NCBI GenBank assembly: GCA_024234815.1
Contig: JACKNO010000004.1
Location: forward strand, 434,001 to 498,000
DNA from: Pseudomonadales bacterium
GTDB taxonomy: Bacteria; Pseudomonadota; Gammaproteobacteria; Pseudomonadales; Halieaceae
Direction of reading: 5' to 3'
DNA: 64,000 bases
The notes beneath the pieces were generated by a model. The model did not search any database. It was not told the origin of the DNA and saw nothing but the letters and a program-made list of their open reading frames with translations. How positions within the stretch are numbered: position 1 is the first letter of the stretch; each line of letters opens with the position of its first letter. Below are positions 34,637 through 42,272 of this stretch, in pieces. Made by a program: the position numbers and the translations under genes.

Positions 34637-35941
34637 ATGAAGATTCAAAAACCACTGGCCGCGGCGGTCGCGCTGATGCTGATTTCATCCGCCGCCGGCG
34701 CACAGGAACTGGACGGCGCGGACACCGCGTGGATTCTCACCTCGACAGCCCTGGTGCTGTTTATGACTATCCCCGGACTGTCTCTTTTTTACGCGGGACT
34801 GGTGCGCTCGAAAAACGTGCTCTCGGTGTTGATGCAGTGCTTCGCGCTCACCTGTCTCATGTCGCTGGTCTGGTTCGCGGTGGGGTATACCATCGCCTTT
34901 GGCAGCGACGGGGTGGAGCAGGGCATGTGGATCGGCGATTTTGGCAACATCTTTTTTGCCAATATCGCTATCGACTCGGTCAGCGGCACCATCCCCGCAT
35001 CCCTGTTCGCGATATTCCAGATGACCTTCGCCATTATTACCCCGGCGCTGATCGTCGGTGGCTTCGCCGAGCGCATGCGATTTTCCGCCATGCTGTTGTT
35101 CAGTACCTTGTGGCTGGTGCTGGTGTATGCGCCGGTTTGCCACTGGGTATGGGGTGGCGGCTGGCTGGGCGATATGGGCCTGCAGGATTTCGCCGGGGGT
35201 ACGGTCGTGCATATCACGGCAGCGTCGGCGGCCCTGGTGGCCGCGATGATGATTGGTCCGCGCAAGGGCTTCGGCACTGTGGCAATGCCCCCGCACAATC
35301 TCACCCTCACCGTGGCAGGCGCCGGTATGTTGTGGGTGGGTTGGTTCGGATTCAATGCCGGTTCCGCCGTCGCGGCCAACGGCAGTGCGGCGATGGCCAT
35401 GCTCGTCACCCATCTCTCGGCCTCCGCCGGGGCCCTGGCCTGGATGACCATGGAATGGGTGCGTCACGGCAAGCCCTCCATGCTGGGTACAGTTACTGGC
35501 ATGGTGGCGGGCCTGGGCACCATTACCCCGGCCTCGGGCTCCGTGGGACCAGCCGCTGCGGTATTGATAGGTTTTATCGCCGGGGTGGTGTGTTACTTCG
35601 CCACCAACTACCTGAAAAACAGGTTGCGGGTCGATGACAGTCTCGATGTGTTTCCGGTACATGGAGTGGGCGGAATCCTCGGCACCCTGCTGGCGGGCGT
35701 TTTCTGCTCCACCCAGTTGGGTATTTTCAGCGGCAACGGTTTTTCCGACGGTATTTCAAGCATCGGCGGCCAGTTGATGGTGCAGACCACGGGCGTGGTG
35801 TCCACCCTGGTGTATACCGTGGTGGTGACCTTTGTCCTGCTCAAAGTAGTGGGAGCTATCGTAGGTTTGCGGGTCGACGGTGATGAAGAAACCCAGGGCC
35901 TGGATCTCGTGCTCCACGACGAGCGCGGTTACGACCTGTAG
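34637..35941 (+). CDS. amtB: Ammonium transporter AmtB
   Basis: This 434-residue inner-membrane channel has a signal peptide (residues 1-22) and eleven predicted helices. Family features visible include DTAWILTSTALVLFM, FYAGLVRSKN, the pore region GGTVVHITAASAAL and VGWFGFNAGSA, and the late histidine in FPVHGVGGILG. The start ATG 34637 is 14 bp after glnK, with GGAG nearby. It imports ammonium and is controlled by GlnK. Confidence 0.93.
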   Translation: MKIQKPLAAAVALMLISSAAGAQELDGADTAWILTSTALVLFMTIPGLSLFYAGLVRSKNVLSVLMQCFALTCLMSLVWFAVGYTIAFGSDGVEQGMWIGDFGNIFFANIAIDSVSGTIPASLFAIFQMTFAIITPALIVGGFAERMRFSAMLLFSTLWLVLVYAPVCHWVWGGGWLGDMGLQDFAGGTVVHITAASAALVAAMMIGPRKGFGTVAMPPHNLTLTVAGAGMLWVGWFGFNAGSAVAANGSAAMAMLVTHLSASAGALAWMTMEWVRHGKPSMLGTVTGMVAGLGTITPASGSVGPAAAVLIGFIAGVVCYFATNYLKNRLRVDDSLDVFPVHGVGGILGTLLAGVFCSTQLGIFSGNGFSDGISSIGGQLMVQTTGVVSTLVYTVVVTFVLLKVVGAIVGLRVDGDEETQGLDLVLHDERGYDL

Positions 35942-35950
35942 TGAGCTGTA

Positions 35951-35982
35951 GCGGCCTGCTCGCGCCGTTGCGAGCAGGCCGC
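35951..35982 (+). terminator. Strong hairpin downstream of amtB
   Basis: GCGGCCTGCTCGC (35951-35963) and GCGAGCAGGCCGC (35970-35982) form a perfect 13-bp stem ten bases after the amtB stop. There is no T tract, so it is a terminator-like or stabilising structure. Confidence 0.5.
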
Positions 35983-36059
35983 CCGGCATTCGCGCAATTG
36001 CCGCCCGGTGATTGCTGATCCTGAAGAGGCCGTCTCTGGCCAAAACGTCTTACCCCATC

Positions 36060-36092
36060 ACCGCCGGAACGTCTCACCGCCAGAACGTCTCA
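36060..36092 (+). repeat. Tandem 16-bp repeat with conserved AACGTCT
   Basis: ACCGCCGGAACGTCTCA at 36060-36076 and ACCGCCAGAACGTCTCA at 36076-36092 differ at one base. A third AACGTCT lies at 36044-36050. The function is unknown; it may be an array of binding sites or a simple duplication. Confidence 0.55.
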
Positions 36093-36250
36093 TACAGCTC
36101 ATTTCGTATAATGTACTCCGCCAGCGCTGGTGCGCTGACCTCGCCCTGTTTTGTTGCTGCTTTAAGTGCCTTGCAAGGTATTTTGGTTATCAGCCAATGA
36201 CTCCTCAGAACTAAATTTTCTATTCCGCTTATTTCCATTCTCTGAAATGG

Positions 36251-36270
36251 TGTTATAGTTACCTATAACA
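36251..36270. promoter_or_regulatory. Perfect 8-4-8 palindrome at RND pump promoter
   Basis: TGTTATAG (36251-36258), TTAC and CTATAACA (36263-36270) lie 25-44 bp before the pump ATG. ATAACA is repeated again at 36277-36282. It resembles operators of TetR- or MarR-type repressors, yet no such regulator is adjacent. Confidence 0.6.
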
Positions 36271-36294
36271 GTATACATAACAGTGAATGTCGCC

Positions 36295-39200
36295 ATGCAA
36301 AACCCCGACTTCAGCAAGCCTCATTACCTGATCGATACCTTTACCCAACATCGCCTGGCGTCAAATCTACTGATGATCATGCTGGTATTGGCCGGGTTCT
36401 GGGGGTTACGCCAGCTTACCGTGCAGTTGAATCCCGCGCAGGACTCGACCCAGGCCGTGGTCAGTATTGCCTGGCCGGGCGCCAGCGCGGAGGATGTGGA
36501 GCGACTGGTGACGCAGCCGGTTGAATACCAGCTGCGCTCCCTCTCCCGCGTGGGCAGCCTTACGTCAAACACCTCGGACAGCCTCAGTGAGATAACTGTT
36601 CGCTTCGACAAGGGCACCGACATGATCGATGCCATGGACCGCGTCAAGCAGCGGCTGTCCCAGGTGCGCGACCTGCCGGTGGATATCGAGCCACCCATGG
36701 TACTGCGAGGTGAGGAACTCGATACCATCGCCGCCATCCTGATTTCCAGCAAAGGGACCCTGGATGAGCTGGTACCCGTTGCCCGGGAAATAGAGCGTGA
36801 CCTGCTGGCCCGGGGAATCGACACGGTGGAATTCCGGGGCGTGCCGGATGAAGAAATAGCGATTCAGATTGACAGCCGAACCCTGTTCGAACTGGGCGTG
36901 CCGCTATCGGCCATCGCCGCGAGCGTATTGAGCAGCAGCACCGATGTTCCTGCCGGTGACGCAGGCGGTGGCCAGTTGGAGCGCAAGCTGCGCAGCCTCG
37001 ACCAGCGCCGCAGTGCCCAGGACTTTGCCGAGATGCCCCTGCGCAGCAGCGACAACACGGAACTGGTGCGGCTGGGCGATATTGCCGATATCGAACGCCG
37101 TCAGCGGGATGAGCAGCGCCTGGTGTATTACGATGACGACCCCGCCATCATGATCCGGTTGCGGCGCGGGCCGGATTCCGACACCCTGGATGCCGCCGAC
37201 ATTCTCTATGCATGGAAGGCGGATAACGCGGCCTCCCTGGAGGAGCGGGGCATCAAGGTCACCGTGTGGCTGGAGGCCTGGCGATTCGCCCTCGACCAGA
37301 TATCGCTGGTATTCAGGAACGGCGTAGGCGGCCTGCTGCTGGTGATTGCCACCCTGTTCCTGTTCCTCAACGGGCGCGTGGCCTGGTGGGTGACCCTGGG
37401 CATCCCGGTCTCTTTCCTGGGCGCCCTGGCCGTGTTTCACGCCTTTGGCGGCAGTATCAATTTCATCAGCATGATCGGTGTGGTGATGGGCCTGGGTATC
37501 GTTGTGGATGATGCCATCGTGGTCGGGGAACACTCCCTGACCCAGTTCGAGGCCGGCCACAGCCCGGAAGTCGCCGCGGCCCAGGGCGCGCAGCGCATGT
37601 TCGCACCGGTAATGGCCTCTTCGCTGACCACGCTGGCGGCTTTTTTACCGCTTCTGGTGATAGACGAACCGTTCATTCGCGAGATTCCGCTGCTGATGGT
37701 CTGCGTAATTATCGCATCGCTGGTGGAGTGTTTCCTGGTTATGCCCGGCCATCTGCGGCACAGTTTCACCCATATGCAACGCCAAACCCCGTCTCGCTGG
37801 CGCGCCGGGTTCGATGCTCGTTTCGATTACTTCCGGCAACACATTTACCTGCCTGCCCTGCACCGCGCCCTGGCTAACCGGCGCACTGTCCTGACAGCGG
37901 CGTTACTCGGCTTTGTCATCGCGTTAACGCTGTTGATCAGCGGGCGTGTGAAACCGACCCTGGACGTCAACGTGCATTTCGAATTCGCCGATGCCTACAT
38001 GCAGTTCGCCGCCGGCACCAGCGAGGAGCAGATCCAGGACTGGCTGGAAACGCTGGCGACCACCGCGCAGGAGGCCGACGTCGCGCTGGGCGGCGGGCTT
38101 GTTGTCACCCGGGTGATCAATCGCAACTACGCGTTTCTCGATGAGCAGGTAAAAACAGGCAGCCAGTACGCTGCCATGTGGGTGGAACTCGTCTCGCCGG
38201 AAAAACGCGCTGTCACGCTCGATGAGTTCATCGCCGCCTGGCAACAGCGCCTGCCGCCGTCGCCGCTGGTGGAGCGGCTGCGCATCGGTTCGGGCGACGG
38301 CAGTTGGCCGGAGTTGGGTCTGTACCTCTCCGGTGCCGACGTGGAGACTTTGAAGCAGGCAGCCGAGGATCTGGCGGCGCGTATCGCGACCTACCCGGGT
38401 GTGACCGATGTATTCGATGACCTGCCGTACGGCAAGGAACAGTGGATTGTCGAACTGACCACGGAGGGTCGCAGCCTGGGGCTCACCGGTGCCGATATCG
38501 GCCGCCAGTTGCGCTCGGCGTTCGAGGGATACCGTGTACAGTTGTTCACTGAAAATGACGCGGAACTGGAGGTGCGAGTGAGCCTGCCAGCGAGCGAACG
38601 CGACCGGCTGGACACTTTATACCAGTTGCCTGTGACGACACCTGCCGGTGAATCAGTGCCACTGGTGGCGGTGGCAACGATCAGCAACCGGCGCGGTATC
38701 GAGCGCATCAATCATCGCGATGCCCGCAAGTCGGTCAATGTCTACGCCCATATCGATGAAAAGCTGAACACGGCTATGGCCATCATTACCGCGCTGGAAC
38801 AGGACGTCATTCCCGAGATCACCCGCAAGTACAATGTCAGCTATGGCCTGGGGGAAAGCTCGGCGGAAGAGGCGCAGACGATGGCGGACATGATGTTGGG
38901 CGCGGTCATCGGCCTGCTCCTGATCTACCTGATACTCGCGTGGGTGTTTGCCTCCTGGAGTTGGCCGCTGGCGGTGATGACCGCGATACCGCTGGGACTC
39001 ACTGGCGCGCTGGGAGGCCTCTACCTGCTGGACCTGAATCTGGGGGCACTGGCGATTATGGGCGTCTTTACCCTCACCGGAGTGATCGTTAACGATTCCA
39101 TAATCCTCGTTACCGCCTACCGGGAGGCGCGCGAACGGGGCATGGATACCCACGAAGCGCTGGAAACAGCCTGTGGACTGCGCCTGCGCCCCGTCATACT

Positions 39201-39429
39201 GACCTCACTCACCACCACCCTCGGGCTCGGTCCGCTGATGCTGGAAGGCTCCCCCATGGGTGAGGCCATGGTGCCGCTTGCCGTTGTGATCTGCTTCGGC
39301 CTCATGTACGGCACGGCCCTGATCCTGTTTGTCATTCCCACTATTTTGTCAGTCCTTGAGCAATTGGCTGCGAGGCAGCCAGCAGGAGTCCAGTATGAAA
39401 TTCAGGCTGAAATTCAAACCACGCATTAA
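36295..39429 (+). CDS. RND-family efflux permease
   Basis: This 1044-residue inner-membrane pump has the tandem layout of RND transporters: two sets of transmembrane helices around two large periplasmic loops. Family landmarks include the N-terminal helix with FWGLRQL, the TM4 segment with IVVDDAIVVGE and the C-terminal LGLGPLMLEG and GVFTLTGVIVNDSI. Export is driven by the proton gradient. The start is uncertain: ATG 36295 or GTG 36283, and neither has a clear Shine-Dalgarno, so a leaderless mRNA is possible. The adaptor gene overlaps its 3' end by 35 bp. Substrate unknown. Confidence 0.88.
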   Translation: MQNPDFSKPHYLIDTFTQHRLASNLLMIMLVLAGFWGLRQLTVQLNPAQDSTQAVVSIAWPGASAEDVERLVTQPVEYQLRSLSRVGSLTSNTSDSLSEITVRFDKGTDMIDAMDRVKQRLSQVRDLPVDIEPPMVLRGEELDTIAAILISSKGTLDELVPVAREIERDLLARGIDTVEFRGVPDEEIAIQIDSRTLFELGVPLSAIAASVLSSSTDVPAGDAGGGQLERKLRSLDQRRSAQDFAEMPLRSSDNTELVRLGDIADIERRQRDEQRLVYYDDDPAIMIRLRRGPDSDTLDAADILYAWKADNAASLEERGIKVTVWLEAWRFALDQISLVFRNGVGGLLLVIATLFLFLNGRVAWWVTLGIPVSFLGALAVFHAFGGSINFISMIGVVMGLGIVVDDAIVVGEHSLTQFEAGHSPEVAAAQGAQRMFAPVMASSLTTLAAFLPLLVIDEPFIREIPLLMVCVIIASLVECFLVMPGHLRHSFTHMQRQTPSRWRAGFDARFDYFRQHIYLPALHRALANRRTVLTAALLGFVIALTLLISGRVKPTLDVNVHFEFADAYMQFAAGTSEEQIQDWLETLATTAQEADVALGGGLVVTRVINRNYAFLDEQVKTGSQYAAMWVELVSPEKRAVTLDEFIAAWQQRLPPSPLVERLRIGSGDGSWPELGLYLSGADVETLKQAAEDLAARIATYPGVTDVFDDLPYGKEQWIVELTTEGRSLGLTGADIGRQLRSAFEGYRVQLFTENDAELEVRVSLPASERDRLDTLYQLPVTTPAGESVPLVAVATISNRRGIERINHRDARKSVNVYAHIDEKLNTAMAIITALEQDVIPEITRKYNVSYGLGESSAEEAQTMADMMLGAVIGLLLIYLILAWVFASWSWPLAVMTAIPLGLTGALGGLYLLDLNLGALAIMGVFTLTGVIVNDSIILVTAYREARERGMDTHEALETACGLRLRPVILTSLTTTLGLGPLMLEGSPMGEAMVPLAVVICFGLMYGTALILFVIPTILSVLEQLAARQPAGVQYEIQAEIQTTH

Positions 39430-40666
39430 CTTGTCCCCCAAGAATCGAACCCTGGCCCTGGTCGCATTTGGCGGCCTGGCTGCCACCACCACGCTGATGG
39501 CGACGGCGCCGCACCACGATGCCAATTCAGTGGAGGAGAAAGCCTGGCCAGTGACCACCATGACCGTCGAGACGAATGACTTGTCACCGGAGCTGCGTTT
39601 GTTCGGACGGGTGGAAACGCCCCGGCATGCAAAACTCACAGCGGCGGTGACCGCGTCAGTAAATGCGGTGAATGTGCGCGAGGGTCAGCTCGTCGAGCAG
39701 GGGCAGGTGCTGGTAGTGCTGGATGATGCCGACGAAGAGTTGCGCAGACAGCAACGGGAAGCTGACGTGGCCGAGGCGAGCGCGGCACTGGAAACCGCGC
39801 GCCGCCAGTCACTGGTAGACGAAGACATACTGCGCCATATGCAGGAACTGCACAAGCTGACCGAGGCTAAACACCAGCGCCTGCAAAAACTGCAGCGACA
39901 GAATCTCGTGGCCAGGGAGCAGCTGGAGGATACCGACGCGGCGGTCTCCCGCCAGGCGATCGAACTTGCGCAACAGCAGCTCAAGGTAGACAACAACCCC
40001 GAGCGCATCGCGATGATGGAGGTTGCGCTGGACAGGGCACAATCCCTGTTGGAGGAACAGGAACTGCGCCTGGCGCGGACCCTTGTGGTAGCGCCTTTTC
40101 GAGGCAGGGTCTCCAGTATTGACGTCTCTCCGGGCGACCGGGTTAGCGAGGGGAGGGAGCTTGTCGCCGTCTACGATACCTCGGCCCTGCAGGTGCGGGT
40201 GACTATCCCCACCTCGGCGGTGGAGCCTATCAAGCAGGCCTTGCGGAATGGCGATCCCATCTTCGCCCGCTATGGTGACGCCACCTCCCGGTCGCTGCTG
40301 CAACTGGGGCAGCTCGCCGCCACCGTTGGCACGGGGCGCGCCGGGGTAGACGCGCTGTTTCAGGTGTCCGCCAGCGGTGACGCGCTGGAACTGGGGCGCG
40401 CACTGGATGTGACGGTAGTACTGCCCCCCTTGCAACAGGTGACGGGAATCCCGGTACAGAGCCTCTATGGTGACAACCGTGTCTACACCGTCGTGGATGG
40501 TCGTCTGCAGAGCGTGGAAGTACAAACCCTGGGCCAGCGGCATGATGACAATGGCCGACTGCAGTTGCTGGTGCGCGCTAACAATTCCGTCATTGACAGC
40601 GATATGCTCACCACCAGTCTGCCCCAGGCCAGCACCGGGCTGCGGGTGAAGGTGATCAATGGCTGA
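39395..40666 (+). CDS. RND periplasmic adaptor (membrane fusion protein)
   Basis: This 423-residue protein has an N-terminal membrane anchor (about 20-42), then a lipoyl-like half (VREGQLVEQGQVLVVLDD), a long coiled-coil hairpin (about 105-215) and a second half beginning RTLVVAPFRGRV. It bridges the pump to an outer-membrane channel. The gene begins inside the 3' end of the permease gene (35-bp overlap, GGAG before ATG 39395). The order permease then adaptor is opposite to the common one, and no outer-membrane factor follows. Confidence 0.87.
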   Translation: MKFRLKFKPRINLSPKNRTLALVAFGGLAATTTLMATAPHHDANSVEEKAWPVTTMTVETNDLSPELRLFGRVETPRHAKLTAAVTASVNAVNVREGQLVEQGQVLVVLDDADEELRRQQREADVAEASAALETARRQSLVDEDILRHMQELHKLTEAKHQRLQKLQRQNLVAREQLEDTDAAVSRQAIELAQQQLKVDNNPERIAMMEVALDRAQSLLEEQELRLARTLVVAPFRGRVSSIDVSPGDRVSEGRELVAVYDTSALQVRVTIPTSAVEPIKQALRNGDPIFARYGDATSRSLLQLGQLAATVGTGRAGVDALFQVSASGDALELGRALDVTVVLPPLQQVTGIPVQSLYGDNRVYTVVDGRLQSVEVQTLGQRHDDNGRLQLLVRANNSVIDSDMLTTSLPQASTGLRVKVING

Positions 40667-40891
40667 GTCGCGAGGTGGCCGCCAGCTGTTCGGTCCTGGA
40701 CAGGCAGCCGCCTCGCTTCACCAGGGAATCGGCATTGAGTGCTAAAAACGTGGTAATTTTGCGAGACATGTCACGTTCTCAACGCGCTGCCGCCCACAAT
40801 TTTTAACCATAGAGTCTACCATTAGGGTAGCGCCGCACTTACCTGAGGGTAAGGTCAGGCTAACGGCAGCAGGACAATAAGGAGGAGTGCC

Positions 40892-41119
40892 GTGCTACTG
40901 GATAGTGGAACGAGTGACGCGGGCTGGAGTAATGACCGCCCCGTTCAGATACCACCCGCCGCCCCGGACAGGGACGCGGGAACGGATAGCAAATTGTTGG
41001 AAAGCCTGGATGTGGGACTCTTCAGGGCATTGCGCAAGCTGGGTGCGCCGCGGAGCCGGATCTGTTCCGCTCTCTGGCTGAGCTACGCGGAATACGAGCG
41101 GCTCTGCAAGCTGATCTAG
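40892..41119 (+). CDS. Small hypothetical protein (75 residues)
   Basis: The start is GTG 40892, six bases after a strong GGAGGA. The first 35 residues are disordered, and the last 40 (LLESLDVGLFRALRKLGAPRS and LSYAEYERLCKL) are helical and basic. No named family was recognised. It stands alone between the RND operon and a terminator. The ribosome site is the main support; the reading could be incidental. Confidence 0.5.
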   Translation: MLLDSGTSDAGWSNDRPVQIPPAAPDRDAGTDSKLLESLDVGLFRALRKLGAPRSRICSALWLSYAEYERLCKLI

Positions 41120-41210
41120 CTATTTCCGGCCGCCCCGAGGTTTTGTAGCGGACGTCGAGTTTCGGTCCCGGCCCTCTCCCGGGTGATCTCATGTCTCGGT
41201 TCAGGCAATA

Positions 41211-41234
41211 AAAAACCCGCACCAGGCGGGTTTT
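41211..41234 (-). terminator. Bidirectional intrinsic terminator
   Basis: CCCGC (41216-41220) and GCGGG (41226-41230) with a 5-base loop are flanked by five A on the left and four T on the right. Read leftward it gives six T and best serves the gene at 41260; rightward it could serve the gene at 40892. Confidence 0.8.
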
Positions 41235-41259
41235 ACAGGCGCATGCTACTGCTGCCTCC

Positions 41260-41889
41260 TCAGTTGTTTGCCAACTGTCTACGCTTGGCAACTACCAGCC
41301 CACCCAGTGCGCTAATGAACAGCCATACGGCCGCAGGGAGGGGAACCTCTGATACGACTGTCATCGACAGGTAATACAATTGAAAATAGTCCTCTCCGAA
41401 GACCTGGACTGAGCCCTCAGAGCCGAATATGTCGAAATAGTCCTCCACATTACCCTGGGCTGCCAGCAGAAAGATGTCTATGTCATTATTGAAGTCCACG
41501 CCACTGGCAGGTTGCAGGTTCAGATTGAGGTTCCCGACAAAGAAGTCCTGTACGTATACGTTAGCCTCTTCGGTAGCACTGACGAAGACATCATTTGCAC
41601 AGGAAGCACCGCAGGTAAAATCGGATTGCCAGAGCAGGGGAGCGCCGTCTCTGTAGGCTTCCATTCCGGAGACTGCGCCGGGGAAATTCCCTATGCCACC
41701 CGACACCGGAGTTGCGGTATCTACAAAGAACACTCCCTCCGTCGTCGTGTATGTACCCGTAATGTCGTCGAAGTTTTCATCGTAGGATTGATATATCTCC
41801 CCCGCGAACTGAACTGCGACAATGGCGGCGGATGCGGACAGGGGCAGTAGCCCGACAAGCATCATCAAACCCAATCGAAATAGTTTCAC
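41260..41889 (-). CDS. PEP-CTERM-like exported protein
   Basis: This 209-residue protein has a signal peptide (about residues 1-22, ending ASA), an acidic beta-rich body and a C-terminal sorting tail: VPLPAAVWLFISALGGLVV then KRR. That is the VPLPAA variant of the PEP-CTERM motif, recognised by exosortase and linked to surface or exopolysaccharide-associated proteins. Four bases of upstream context fit a ribosome site (GGGAAGAGACGTGAAAC). No exosortase is in this window. The body resembles no family I can name. Confidence 0.75.
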   Translation of the reverse strand: MKLFRLGLMMLVGLLPLSASAAIVAVQFAGEIYQSYDENFDDITGTYTTTEGVFFVDTATPVSGGIGNFPGAVSGMEAYRDGAPLLWQSDFTCGASCANDVFVSATEEANVYVQDFFVGNLNLNLQPASGVDFNNDIDIFLLAAQGNVEDYFDIFGSEGSVQVFGEDYFQLYYLSMTVVSEVPLPAAVWLFISALGGLVVAKRRQLANN

Positions 41890-42111
41890 GTCTCTTCCCT
41901 CGAAGTTATTTTGTGAACTTGCTTACCAGAATGGCTCTAGCAAGAGTCATGCCATCATATACAAATCAAATACTTGGGAGAAAATGACAGGCTTCGAAAT
42001 GCCGATATGTAAAAAACTGTGACAGCTGCTTAGGCGAAAAGGGAATCAGGGAGTCGGGAGAATGTCTCAATTGAACAGGGTATTGCTGGCTTCGCCCGGC
42101 CCCTGAACCCC

Positions 42112-42144
42112 TTATGCCTTGATGCTCAACGCCCTGTCATATAT
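42112..42144 (-). pseudogene. Remnant of a sulfotransferase 3' end
   Basis: Read on the minus strand, these 33 bases encode IYDRALSIKA and a stop, closely matching IYNRALKIKA and stop at the end of the intact gene at 44640. About 27 of 33 bases are identical. Similarity stops where the 14-bp repeats begin. The rest of this copy is missing. Confidence 0.6.
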
Positions 42145-42200
42145 GAAAGGGGTCATATGAAAGGGGTCATATGAAAGTATGAAAGGGGTCAGAGCCCTTT
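42141..42200 (+). repeat. 14-bp tandem repeats joined to a dispersed GGGGTCAGAGCCC repeat
   Basis: ATATGAAAGGGGTC is repeated at 42141-42154 and 42155-42168, with an 8-base and a 12-base partial copy after that, the last reading on into AGAGCCCTTT. The part AAGGGGTCAGAGCCCTTT (42183-42200) recurs inverted at 46136-46153. Such repeats are common near REP-associated transposases, but none is present here. Confidence 0.7.
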
Positions 42201-42272
42201 TTCCGCGATCAAATCCAGGTGACCTCAGGCCTTGCGATAGAAAAACACCTCCAGTGCAACTCGTCCCTGCAC

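Larger units (their letters stand above)
35942..36294. other. 353-bp intergenic region between amtB and RND pump
   Basis: No gene was found. It holds a 13-bp hairpin after amtB (35951-35982), a 16-bp tandem repeat with an extra related copy of AACGTCT (36044-36092) and a perfect 8-4-8 palindrome (36251-36270) next to the pump start. Short open frames here lack ribosome sites. Confidence 0.7.
41890..42272. other. 383-bp intergenic region with repeats and a gene remnant
   Basis: It holds no intact gene. From left to right there is low-complexity DNA (41890-42110), the 3' remnant of a sulfotransferase gene (42112-42144), a 14-bp unit in two full and two partial copies leading into a dispersed repeat (42141-42200) and unassigned sequence up to 42272. 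Confidence 0.7.
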
